Below the pieces are notes generated by a model that saw nothing but the letters and a program-made list of their open reading frames with translations, did not search any database and was not told the DNA's origin. DNA of 64,000 nt from Chondrus crispus (taxonomy: Eukaryota > Rhodophyta > Florideophyceae > Gigartinales > Gigartinaceae), in the NCBI RefSeq assembly GCF_000350225.1, contig NW_005179059.1, positions 93,385 to 157,384 of the forward strand, read 5' to 3'. Shown one piece after another: positions 11,147 through 22,380 of this stretch (its first letter is position 1; every line of letters starts with the position of its first letter). Position numbers and translations under genes: made by a program.

Positions 11147-12159
11147 GAAAACACGCGTCCTCGTGTGTATGTAGGGTAGAAATATCCGCCACCTGAGGCA
11201 GCGGCGCTGACGTGGCCACCGTGGTAGGAAGAGAGGGGATGTGTGCGGCGAGGTGGACCAGCGAGCGACGCAGAGTCGGTCCGTTTTCCCCTATCTTCCG
11301 TTTTCTGCGCGCTTGAAGTTCCAAACGGACCCAGCTCTGGAGGTTTCCTGTCGTTTCGAATTCCCCTTTTCCTCCCTTCTTCGAGCCCCTTCCTTCCCCT
11401 TGTGTGCCGCCTCGGGTTCCACCACGCCGCTACAGCGGCGATCGGCAAGCGCTTCGGTCAGCGCGGAGACGCGGTTCATTGTCCAGTAAGACGAGTGATG
11501 GAACGATTCCATAATCCGTATGGAGAACCGGAGAGCACAGGAGACGAGAACTGGAACGAGTGGCCAGCACCACGCGAGTTGCGGAGTAGGACGGTGGCGA
11601 GCGCCCTGCTACTGCTCGAACGTGCGCTATTTCTAAATGCGGCGGGTTTACGGGACAGTCCCGTGATCCGGGCCTATGCGGACGTGACAGGGGCTCTTCC
11701 CAGGGGGCTCAGCTTACGTGCTGTATGGTCTCGTGATTTTTCCTTCCGCCTCGCGGTGGGGGAGGAACACGTGTGGCCGAAATATCGCCGCGATGGGCGG
11801 GGTCGACGCCAGAAGTACATGGCAGCTTTGGAGCGTCGGCTCGCGAAAATGCCGTGTAACCGCCCGATCCCTGTCGAGTGGGACTTCGACACATGGGCGT
11901 ACCGCACTGAGGGGGATCGGGGGTACGTCGCCAATTTAAGGCGTGTGTCGGACAACTTACCAGAGCGTATCGAGGAGCCGGCTGTTGACTACTTGACATG
12001 GGACAAGCCAATTCTCCCCTCGTGCTTCGAGGAGTATGTAGAACGGGAGAGCAACCCGAGTTATTACGACAAGCTCAAGTTTGAGCGCCGGATGAGAAAC
12101 GCCCTTGGAATTTTCGTGGCGTATGAGTGGATCGAGGCGACGACTTTCCAGCCTCGATC

Positions 12160-12164
12160 CCGAT
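12160..12164. repeat. Target site duplication CCGAT, left
   Basis: Repeated at 13100-13104. Removing the LTR and one copy restores continuity of the reading frame. Confidence 0.9.
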
Positions 12165-13099
12165 TGTAGTGCAATACGCACCTGAAAGGGGGGGTGAAAA
12201 GAAGTGAAAAAGGAAAAAATTGGATACTGTAGTCCGGGTTTGGGGGACACACGTGTGCGACGAAGCGCACGATTATTTTAATTATTTAATTCATTTACTA
12301 ATTAGATCTAGAATCTAGAGCCGGAAGCTACTGTACTCGCCCCGGCGGGGCTCTATATAACTTAGCTCTTTGACCGACCAAGTCAATAAAGACAACCCGA
12401 GTTGCCAAAGTTTGATATCGCCTTGGTCGAAGTCCGTCTTTTACAAGACACTCCCTTCTACTCTAGCCTACGGTATCCTTTGCGCTCGGGGGTCCCCTTT
12501 TTCCTTATCAATTTTCCTTTATTTCCCTATCCTAATTTCCCTTAATCTTGAGTTGGTCCCACCTTGTAGGATTGCGATCGGCAACGTGACTTCATTAGCC
12601 ATCGGGCTTCTGTGTTGGTGCACCAGTGGTGCTTTTCTCAGCGTTGGTTCCATCGGAATCTGGTTGCGACCGATCCGGTGTTCGTACTTTGCAATCGGGC
12701 AGTACGACGGTGTAGCGCTGCTACGTTTTCTTCTTTCCCGACGGGCTACGTTGCGACGTCCCCGTCGAAGACCTTATCAAGGGTATAAGGTGTACAAGGC
12801 GCTCTACGGGCATTGGATTTACGACTCATCGCACCAGGTTTACCTAGACACCCCTCCGAACTCGTCGAGCAGTTGCCTTTACAAGTCTTTACCACCATTT
12901 ACCGATCCCGGGCTGGGCCCTTCTCTTTGCCCCCCCTATCAGGGATCCGAGCTACTGCAGGCCGCAGCCCCGCTTAAAGAGGACAGGGAGCTTCGAACAC
13001 TCCGTAGCGCTGTGCCGTTGGCAGTTGTTGTTTTTGTTGTTCTTGTTTGTGTTGGACCGTCGGACCTTGGTCTCTGCCTGACAGGCGCATTGCACTACA
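12165..13099 (+). repeat. Solo LTR of the element-1 family, 935 bp
   Basis: TGTAGTGCAAT to ATTGCACTACA with a flanking CCGAT duplication and no internal retrotransposon sequence on either side, so it is a solo LTR left by recombination between two LTRs. It contains the family TATA box (12354-12360) and the diverged internal duplicated block. It interrupts the antisense ORF and is therefore younger than that element. Confidence 0.92.
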
Positions 13100-13864
13100 C
13101 CGATACGAGCGGTATCCGCAGATACCGCAGTGGTTTTCGCAGTACGAAGTCGCTGCGGACTTCCTTGCGGAGATTCCATCTTGCTTGGTGTATTTCGGCT
13201 TGAGTCTCAATGACTGGCCGCGTTCGCCCCACTGGATGATTTTCCTTAGCGAGTGGATCGCAATTGTGGCGAAACGGTTCATATGGTCATCCGTCGATGG
13301 ACGGCTATATGTGTTACCGACCATGATCACTAAATGGTTGCGCAAGTTGAACTTGGATACTGTACTGGACGGAGCATGGGTGTCCGATCAGCTACATGCG
13401 CTGTTAGAAATCCACGACAAGGTGGATTGGCCGCGCGTACCGTACGGTCAAGGGCATCATTACGACCGTACGGATCGGGCGAAAGCATCGCCGGGGAGGC
13501 GCGAGGACGTCGGAGCGCCAGGGTCCGGAAATTGGATCCAGTTTGATCCGGGGACTTTTAAAAGTCTACAGCCCGAGCTGATGTGCGGCCAGGCAGAGCC
13601 GGTGACAACGGCTGCCGATGAGCCCCCTACCCTCGAGGGCGGTCTTGGCTCGGGAGGGACTCAGGTTGCGTCGGCACCGGTTGAAGTACCGTTGCGCCGG
13701 GAGGTCCGGTGGAAGTGCCTTGCGACGGACCGCCGCCGCCCGGAGACGAATCAACGGCACGGCGTAGGCTGTTTGCCGAGTTGGGCGTCTCGGAGGACGA
13801 ATTAACGAAATTAGTACATAACGCCGAATTTGAGGCGGGGGTGAAGCGCCTTAAAGCGGCTGCG

Positions 13865-16800
13865 TTAGTTGTTCATCCCCACACTATCCGGAGACGACCA
13901 CAACTCGATGTTCGGTGCGGGAAGCTGCGTGCGTTTACAGTTCCGCACGACTGCATTATAGTCGATATAGTTAGCGGGTTCCCAACTGTCATCTTCGTTG
14001 GCGTACCCGTACCACCGTACGAGGAAGAGCGGCACTCCGTCCGTTACCGGTTTGTAGCCGGTCAAGGCCTCCACGACGTAGGTACGGCTGGCTGCTTCGG
14101 CTGAAGGGGGCCGTTTCGTCCCCTCGGAGGGCGTGGTGGACGCGTGTAGAGATGAGGTATCAACCACGTGGGACGGGAGCTGAGGATGTCCCGGAGGAAT
14201 GAGGAAGGGGTAACCGAAGGTACACATAGATGCTAAGTTCGCAACGTGTTCCCCGGCGATCTCTCCTATACCCGGTGGCGTTTCAGTGGGGCCGCGCGGG
14301 GGGTCCGTGACCACCGCCGGTGCGGAGGGCTCGGACGGGCGGATTTTTTTGATTTTTTCCAGGGTCCCGTCTCCACCTGTCAAGGGATGTTGCGGTGAGA
14401 GTACGCGTTTGCTTGCTCGGCGACTTGTCGCCTCTCGGGGCGGGATCCGCCTGCCGAGGTCGTGTTGATTTCGGTCTCGTCTTCCTGGTACGTTGGTCGC
14501 GAGGCCGTAGCCTTGGAGGAGAAGGTGCCGTCTGTATCCCTGTTTGTCCACCCGTGGAGCCAGAACTCGGAGTCAATTTGGATATGATCCGGGGGTGCGA
14601 GTCGCCTCGGAGGGCGTCTATTAATCCCGATGTAGGGGCGCTCCCTGCGTTCCAGGTAACGAGTTTGGACCCTGAAGGTCGGGTTACTGTCGCGTTGCGC
14701 GCCGCGTTCTCGATCTCGTTCCCATCACGAGTAGGGCAATCGTCCGTGTCAGTTGGCGCGGGGGGGTTGATCCCCGGTTCATCTGGGTCGAACTCGTCCT
14801 CTCTCGGAGGGGTCGTGACCCCGATGGGAAGAGAAGTAGCGGCGTCACATTCGATCGCCGGAGGGGGCGTAGGTTCCGTCTGAGCGTCGACGGGGGTGGT
14901 CACCGCAGGGGGTGTTAGGTCCATGAGCTCGGTCCGGAGACTAGGGGCTTCCACAATGCCGTCTCTCGAGACTCAGTCCTTCAGGCCTGTAGTCCGGACA
15001 ATGGTCACTGTATGCTCGTCAAGCGCCACCACCGGGAATGGCCCTTCCGTCCGAGGGGTAACTTGTTATTGACCCGGTACTTATCCGTCTTCTCATCCAC
15101 TCGCAGGGATGTCTCTCGCTCGATGATGACTTGATCACCTATTGAGTAGTGCGGTGTCGGCGTCCGCAATCTGTTGTCGAAATCGCGTTTATAGCGGTCT
15201 TGACCGGCGAGCAGCGTGTCGCGGGCTGTTGACATTAGCCCGCGCAACCACGTTATGAACCGGAGCTTGTATTGCGTCCGCGAAACATCGGGCCCCAGCG
15301 TAGGGGTCTGTTGAATGGAAAGCGGCGCCGGCGTCCGAGATAACACGAGATCAAACGGCTTCATGCCGATCATGCGGTTCACGGTACAGTTGTAACCGTA
15401 GGTTAGCGCGTCCGTAAACTGATCCCAATTGCGTTGGTTGTCGGCTAGGTAGTGCCGTAGGAAGAAAACCAGGGTGCGGTTGAACCTCTCCACTTGTCCA
15501 TTAGCTTGTGGGTGATAGGCTGTGGTGAACACGCCTTCGACGAGGGGGATTTTGCACACGGCAAGGAAGAACCTTGACGTGAATTGACTCCCATTGTCGG
15601 AGAGTAGCTTCACTGGGGCTCCGTATACGAAGACCCAGTGCGTGATGAACGCCTGAGCAACGGTCTCGGCGGTAATTCAATTAAGCGGCACCGTTCGGGT
15701 CAGCTTTGAGTAACGATCAGATATTACCAAGAGGTATCGATTGCCTCTTGGTGTTCTGGGTAGTTCCCCTAGGATGTCAATAGCGATAAACTCCAAGCGT
15801 CCCATCGGAGGGAACGTTTTAAACTTCGCGTTGTGCTTACGCAATTTAATGCGAGCTTTCGCACAGTCGGAGCACCTTCTGACTGTGGCGTATGCGTCGA
15901 CGGACAAACTCGGCCAGTAGTACCGTTGTCATAATGTGTAGAACAGACGCCTGCCTCCGGGATGTCCCGAGGCGGCGGGGTAATGCGCCATATAAAACAC
16001 TTGCTCGCGCAGAGTGGTTGGTACGACGATTTGCTCAACACCGTCAAGGTGCGCTTTCCAACGCAGTACCCCTTCCTTGTTCATAACGAACTTGGAAAGG
16101 CAAATTTGGGCCACACCCTCCCCCTTCTTAGGATGGGAAGCGATCTCCTTACAGAACGGGTGGGAGTGTTGAGCGAATACAATCTCGTCGTGTGTAATTG
16201 TGGCCTTGGAAGCCGGGGGGCGTGAGGGCGAAGCATCCGTCGCGAATGTCGTCGTCCCACTCCTCGGATTCCACTTCTGGCTTGTCTTCTTGAAACTTCA
16301 AAACGGAGAAGCACGGTATTTCTTCGTCGATGGGGACCGTTGGGCCCCCTGTAGACGGTATTCGACTGAGGGCGTCGCCGAGACAATTCTTGATGCCCTT
16401 CACGTACCTGTCGTCGAAGTCAAACTCGGCTAGGCGCAAGCGCCACCGTGCTAGACGCCCGCTTGCGTCGGCGTGATTCATTAATCAGCGAAGGGAATGG
16501 TAGTCGGTGTTAACCGTGAATCGCTCGCGTTCCAAGTAAGGAAGCAGCGTCTGAATGGCCCATACAACGGCCAAACATTTTTTCTCCGTCGTGGAGTAAT
16601 TCCTTTCCGCCGACGAGAGCGTTCTCGACCAGAACCCGACAGGGTATCTGTTACCATCCTCGTGTTGCTGTAATAACGTGCAACCGAGTTGCGCGTCGGA
16701 GGCATCCGTGTCCAGGGAATACGGTAGCCCAAGCTGCGGTAGTCGCAAGATCGGCGGGAAACCAGGCAAGTCTTCAGAGCTTCGAAGGCAGACCTGCGGT

Positions 16801-18834
16801 CTTCGTCCAGGTCGGGGAGCCGATCGGGCTCCCCCTTCTTGAGCATGGACGTCAACGGCGCGGCAATCTTGGCGAAGTGGTCGACGAAACGTCGGTACAC
16901 GTTACACATACCCAGAAACGAGCGAAGCTCGGTCTGGGTTCGTGGCGGCTTGGCCTCGGCCAGAGCCGAGACATTCTTCGGGTGGACATGAAGTTCCCCG
17001 GATCGAATGATGTGACCCAGGTACTCCACAGAGTCCTGAAAGAATTTATAATTGTTCAATTTCAGTGATAACCCCTCTTGTTGTAAAGCAGAGAGAATAA
17101 CCTTGACATCCTTGAGATGAGTTTCATAATCCTTCGAGAATATGATAATGTCATCTAGATAGATGAGGCAGCTTTTCCATCGGTATCCGGAGAGGAGAAT
17201 GTCCAATATCCGTTGGAATGTGGCGGGCGCGTTCATTAACCCGAACGGCATTCGGTTAAATTGATAAGTACCGGCATGACACGTGAACGTGGTTTTCGGA
17301 CGGTCTTCTTCCGCAACGGGGATTTGCCAATAACCCCAGTTACAATCTAGAGTTGTGAACACGTTCGCTTCGCCGAGCGAGTCCAAACACTCGTCCATGC
17401 GAGGAATCTGGTAAGTGTCCCGTACTTACATCGCGTTCAAACGTCTGTAATCGACGCAGAAACGGAGGGATCCATCCGGTTTGGGGATGAGAACCACCGG
17501 GGATGCCCACTCTGATTGTGGTCGGGAGATGACCCCGCTTGAGATCATTACATCCACGGCGTCTTGTTAGGCTTGTCGAGACCGTGGTCCAGCCCGATAT
17601 GGCTGATATCGAAACGGCTTCGAGCCGGGGTTGAGCTCGATCCGGTGCTGCGTAGCCCGGACTTCCCCGAGATCGACACTCCACATACGGGAGTTCGGCG
17701 TAAGCATGTCACGTACTCGCGTGCGGACATGCGACGGCAGATGTTGGAGGGAGACGGCGTCAATCTCTTGGGGTTCTTCCTTCGACGAAGACGGGGGGAG
17801 CTTCTCCCCTTCTCAGATTGGGGCTTGTCCCCTTCTGTAAATTCCGCCGCTAGAAGGGCGTCGAGAGGCATCGTGGTGCGTATCATGGCACGCGGATGAG
17901 GGGTAACGTACCCCAGAACCTGGTTCTTCGAGAGGCGCTTGGGGGCCGAGGCGAAGTTGGCCACCAAGACCTTTAACTCTTGAAGTGCAGTGATATGCGC
18001 GACCCCATTCGACAGGGAGACACAGTGTTTCGCATATAGCTGCGGGTTGGGTTCCAATACGTAAAGACCCGTACGACCGTTGGTCACATGCACCCAAACT
18101 TGCGTCCCGGGTTCTATGATAACTGGACGAGAAACCGTGAGTTTGGGGGAAACTCGGCCGGGGTCGTTTTCATACTCCTGCTCGGAGGGAAGCGGAGGCG
18201 CGTCGGCTCGACGGGTTGCCGGTTTTCTCACGATGGGGACTTTTGTCCCATCATCGAGCTCGACGACCTTTCGACGTGGATAGATGGCCTCGACAAACTT
18301 GTCGTTAAAGTCACAGCCCATGATGACTGGAGCTGCCAGGCGCTCGCACACGATGACCTTGCATTTCATGGTGCGAGTTGCTAGTCGAAACACGAGGGTG
18401 ATGGACCTGCTTGTTCGTAAAGGCCGCCCGTTCGTGTCGGCGATCGTCGGGACTTCCCACGGTTCGATTAAGCTCTCCCATCCTTTGGGCAGGGTGTCGG
18501 CGCGGACAAAATTGGAGCCTGCACCCGTGTCCAGAATGGTGAGTTGACCCACCATGATGGCGGTGGTGAGCCCAAGGTCTGCGTAGACCTTGTAATTACG
18601 TCGAGACAGTGTATAAACTGGCTCGACGGCCTTGTCATCGGGGGAGTGCCTCCCGTTGTTAGGACCCCACGGTCTGCGAAGCGTCCCCATGCCCGTCGGA
18701 TCGGGGTTGGAGGGAGTCGCTTGATGGGCGTGTCTCCGTCCCAAGACGCGGATCGCCGGCTTCGGGGGCGGGGGTGACGCGGTATCCCGCGATGGAATGT
18801 CAGCGATTTTCAGCTGTGGGTCTCCTAGTTTTTC
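13865..18834 (-). pseudogene. Gypsy element 2 pol (protease, RT, RNase H, integrase, chromodomain)
   Basis: In sense order: protease with LDTGAGSNF (about 18.53 kb); RT with DCNWGYWQIPV and the active site IYLDDIIIFSK (about 17.15 kb); RNase H with LDTDASDAQLGC (about 16.7 kb); integrase zinc finger (HPGGRRLFYTL, then C-S-D-C); core with IAIDILGELP, LLSDNGSQF and HPQANGQVERFNR for D,D,E; and a C-terminal chromodomain (FLVRWYGYANEDDSWEPA) ending at 13865. Frame changes or stops occur near 17.57, 17.43, 16.77, 16.48, 16.15, 15.67, 15.0 and 14.5 kb, so no functional polyprotein can be made. Closest relative in the window is the pol at 38.9-43.6 kb. Confidence 0.9.
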
Positions 18835-20902
18835 GGAGGTGCAGTCTTGCCGCTAGGGGGGCTTGACTTCTCCGAAGCGGAGGGAGACTTCGACGGCAAG
18901 ACGGGTGCGATCAGCCGATTAGCCTCGAAACTGAGGAGGGCTCCAGCGCGCAAGTACGCGTCTGCCGGAACACGGGCCTTCTGTGCCGCCGTGAGCCTCT
19001 CAAAATTTTGAGGGACGAGCGACACATCGCGCACCTTCAGGCTACAGTCGGGGTTAATATGATCCCCGACTTTGTAGCATGTGTAGCAGATGATTTGCGG
19101 GGAAGGTGTCCTCATGTCCTGGGTTCCCTCTCGACCGACCCAACCGGGAGACTTCTCGCGCGGTCTCGGAAGCCGGGGCGGGTCCTTGTAGGTCGGCCGC
19201 CGCTCTCCGTAGAACAACGAATCCTTGTCGTTGAATGAGGATCCCTTGGTGGGAAATGACGGTGACCCAGCTGCGGAGGCGAATGGCTCGTCATTGGCGA
19301 GGAAGTTCTCGGCGTCCAGGCCGGTATGATAGCTCGGGGTCAGACCCGCGGTTGTCGATGAGGGCATATTGTCTGCCATCGCAAACAATTGCTTGGCGGC
19401 CGGTGTCGCGAAGTCGACGCGTCTTCTTCCGCCAGCCGTCTGCGCGCGGTAGGCCGCCCCTTGAGCACGGGCTTCGGCCACCGTGTCCTCGAATAAGGAT
19501 CGGGGGCGATTCTCCCTTGCTTGGAGCACCAACGGCTTGATCGCCGGAAGGAGGCCCTCTATGAAAAAGGTAGTGCGTTCATAGGGGGAATGGATGTCCC
19601 CACACCGCGCGACGGCGGTTAACATACGAGTCGCTTACTCGGTCTCAACTTCGCCGGGTTTTTGGCGTAAATCTCGGACCACAGAGAGCGCTTGCTCGAT
19701 CTGAATATTCGTAGCATACGTACGAAGCAACCAGTTCACTGCTGCTGGCCACGACGCAATCCCTTGATTGCGTCGGAAATATCCTCGATGGGATTCATAC
19801 GCCTCCTTCGCCGGCGGGTTGAGGAGATGCGGCAAGGCCATAAGAGCCATTGCCTCTGACATTTCGGCGTTGTCGAAATTCTCCTTACATCTAGCCAAAA
19901 AGCTGATGACTTTGATCGGGTCGAACCCGTTAAACTTGTACTCTCCCATACGACGAGGAGATATTGCACGCGCTTACGCGTCGTGGCTTACACCTTTGCA
20001 TCGACGGTGGGGTCGGTATTCACGAGACGATAAGCTCGATAATTACAAGCGCCTCGGAAGCGGTGGTTGGTCGGTTTCCACACCGCCACACCCTTTTCCT
20101 TAGGACCAAAGGTCCGTTGTGGTACCGTGAATGCCTCGGCTTCGGAGTCCGAATCGGAGTCGGATTCTGAAACTGAGGGCGGGGATCCACCCGAGTAACC
20201 GGAGAAATCCTCCGGTCCAGGTCGGCTTCCGTGGCCGGACTTGTGACGGTGGCCTTCGGTCTTGACCTTCTCGTCGCTGGACGATCTTGGCGACGGGCCT
20301 CCGGCGGCCGCTAGGTCCGGGATAGGATCCCGTTGTCCCTCCATCGTCAGGGGATTGGGGAGCAGAATCCCGGCGGCCGTAAGGGCCGATTTGGTGACGT
20401 CGGCGAACAGTAGATTTTCGTCCAATGGTTGTAACGCATGTAACTGCGGGTTTGATCTTGGCTTCAACGCGGTCGACTCGTCTTCTCTAGCGGGGACGGG
20501 TCGTGTTTGCGCCGATTCCAAGGCGAGGTTACGCCGACGGAGGTCGTTGGCTTCCTGCGTCAGGCGATTTACTTCCTCCCGTAGAGGAAGGAGCGTCTTG
20601 TCGACGGTGGACATGATGTCCTTCTGCTACGCTTGAGTGAGAACGCCTTCTAGTGCAGCGAGGCGATCACGTCCCTGTTGGGACTGTACCTCCGCCTGAG
20701 CGGCGATCTTACCAGCAACAAGGCTGTCCAGCATCTCGCGTATCTTGGCGGTGTGCGAGTTGAGTTTCTCCTCGATTAAGTTGAGAGAGAACCTCTCGGC
20801 TTCACGGAGGCCTTCGCGGCGGTTCCGCGTGATCCACGCCGCGACGGGCGCTGGGACGTCTCTCGGACGAGTGTCATGGGACGAATCGGAGCCAGTCACC
20901 AT
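18825..20902 (-). pseudogene. Gypsy element 2 gag
   Basis: The start ATG at 20902-20900 (MVTGSDSS) matches the gag start of element 3 (MVSGSDSS). A coiled-coil region, a Ser/Asp-rich linker, the capsid-like block (FLARCKENFDNAEMSEAM and following) and a zinc knuckle (CYTCYKVGDHINPDC) follow in order. Stops or shifts occur near 20.63, 19.99, 19.95 and 19.64 kb. The knuckle has spacing CX2CX5HX4C, one residue longer than the usual CX2CX4HX4C. Gag ends at TAG 18827-18825, directly after the likely frameshift site (18834-18828). Confidence 0.88.
18828..18834 (-). promoter_or_regulatory. Candidate -1 frameshift site, gag to pol (element 2)
   Basis: On the sense strand G AAA AAC lies in the gag reading phase directly before the gag TAG, and pol continues in the -1 frame without a stop. 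It differs at the first base from the A AAA AAC of element 3, so it may slip less well. Confidence 0.6.
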
Positions 20903-21014
20903 GACGAATACACCTACGGTCCGTGCGTGAGGGAAAGGCGCAGGGAGAATAGATAGAAAGGGAAGTAGGTCAGGGAAGAAAGAGGACACTCGGATGCACG
21001 AGAGTATCGACTGT

Positions 21015-21032
21015 TTCTAGGTCGGGAGACCA
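21015..21032 (-). promoter_or_regulatory. Primer-binding site of element 2
   Basis: Sense sequence TGGTCTCCCGACCTAGAA begins three bases after the 5' LTR. The same 18 bases are found in elements at 24977 and 45843. It is complementary to a tRNA end in ...CGGGAGACCA. Confidence 0.75.
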
Positions 21033-21035
21033 AAA

Positions 21036-21680
21036 TGTCGTGCAATACAGCCACGTGTGGCGGCAGTAGGCAGAGCGACGCGCGTTTGTACGCGTAAGGG
21101 AATTCGAGAGAACACCTGGTGGATGACCGGAACCAGGATCCGGGGGCGGCTTGCGCGGTAGAAAGGTAGAACTAGAGTCAGCAATAAAGAGGAAGAATTA
21201 AAGGAAAAACAGAACTAACAGAACGGACAGCACAGTAGTTAACGTAGCGCTCGCGCGGTTGGGTCGACGCGCGCGGGGAATGCAGTTGGGATTACAGGGG
21301 TGTGGATGGCTCGGTCGGTATGGGCGAGCCAGTACCGAGTCGAGGCTACAACCTGGAGTCCAGAAACCAAGGTAAAAGACGCGAGGCTTCGTGCCTCTTT
21401 ACATTGATTATCGGGTTGACTATATAGTCCCCCGTCGCCGTAATGGCGAAGCTAAATTATACTGTAAATTAGAATAACTAGGAAATAACGGGTGTGGCCC
21501 CGAGGGGACCAAGTACAGCCCCCATAGGCCCTATGGGTTGCGGAGGGAATACACGTGTCCAAGGGGCGTCCGGTAGAGCGGCAGGGGAGTCCACGTGTAC
21601 CCGTGGTACATGTGGTGGTGGCGAGCGCAATTTTGGCGAGATTAGGACAGCTGTCCCGGTACCGAGTACAGTGCACTACA
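21036..21680 (-). repeat. 5' LTR of gypsy element 2, 645 bp
   Basis: Direct repeat of 10488-11132 with scattered substitutions, adjacent to the primer-binding site. In the sense direction it carries a TATA-like CTATATAGTC near 21425. Confidence 0.9.
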
Positions 21681-21685
21681 GGCAT
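21681..21685. repeat. Target site duplication GGCAT, right
   Basis: Copy of 10483-10487. Confidence 0.9.
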
Positions 21686-22380
21686 CAGCGTAGACCCACC
21701 GAAAGACACAGATGAACCGTACCCAGCCATACAAGACACATACAGCACAGCGCTAGGAGAGATACGGTACATAGCGGACAGTACCAGACCAGATATTCGC
21801 AACAGCGGCACTGGCGCGTGCACTGCAACGCCCCACCACGAGACACTGGAGACTGCTGAAAAGGCTTGCGCAATATTTACACAGCACACGCAGCCACGGA
21901 ATACTTTTTCCCAAATCACGGAAACAACAGCCCACCATCACGAGCTACACAGATGCCGACTTTGCCAACGACACGACCACGCCAAAATCGTTCTCCGGCA
22001 TGGCCGTTACCCTCCACAACGCGACCCTACACTGGCAGGCCAAACAACAGCCCATCCTAGCTAAAAGTACATGTGAAGCCGAGAACATGGCGGCCGCCGA
22101 GGCGGCAACCCACACCATCTGGATCCGTAACATGATGTCGGAAATAGGCATCCCCACGCCAACGGCGGCCATGCATATCGACAACGCCGCCGCCGCTTGC
22201 ATGGCAAACCAACAAGCGCCCGCAAAGAGAAGGAAGTGCATAGACATCAAATACCACTACCTACAAGACACCACAAAAAATGGTGGCATCTCAATTCACC
22301 GAGTACCAACACACGACAGGGCAGCGGACCTGATGACCAAACCGCTCAAGAGAGACACATTCACGAGACACCGCACGCGA
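21686..22380 (+). pseudogene. Ty1/copia RT end and RNase H, part after the insertion
   Basis: Continues the copia gene broken at 10487. IRYIADSTRPDI is the copia block L-Y-L-A-x-x-T-R-P-D-I. The frame then changes near 21.83 kb (to QYLHSTRSHGILF) and again near 21.93 kb (to YTDADFAND). The RNase H end follows: HWQAKQQPILAKSTCEAE, then HIDNAAAACMANQ, then DIKYHYLQD and ADLMTKPL. The order and motifs are those of copia elements. With at least two frameshifts it is a pseudogene. Confidence 0.82.

Larger units (their letters stand above)
11501..13861 (+). pseudogene. Antisense accessory ORF of gypsy element 2, split by a solo LTR
   Basis: The frame is open from 11243, but the first convincing ATG is 11501 (MERFHNPYGEP). 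It stays open to 12164, is interrupted by an inserted LTR (12165-13099), and resumes in frame at 13105 once one copy of the CCGAT duplication is discounted. A frameshift lies near 13.71 kb, and coding-like sequence continues (RRLFAELGVSEDELTKLV) to about 13861, where the opposite-strand chromodomain ends. Before the LTR insertion the product would have been about 475 residues. It is homologous to the broken ORF at 6231-4605. No known domain is recognised. It is mostly globular in composition, with conserved Trp, Arg and Tyr blocks (DTWAYRTEGDRGY, FERRMRNALGIFVAYEW, WMIFLSEW). Confidence 0.7.
10488..21680 (-). mobile_element. Gypsy element 2, chromodomain retrotransposon nested in copia (11.2 kb)
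   Basis: Two 645-bp LTRs (10488-11132 and 21036-21680) flanked by GGCAT enclose, in minus-strand order, a primer-binding site, gag, pol with integrase and chromodomain, and a polypurine tract. An extra ORF on the plus strand lies between pol and the 3' LTR. The LTRs differ at visible positions (for example near their starts: TGCAGCC with TACAGCC, TTCGTACG with TTTGTACG), so the insertion is not recent. Gag and pol carry many stops and frameshifts. A solo LTR sits within the extra ORF. Confidence 0.92.
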
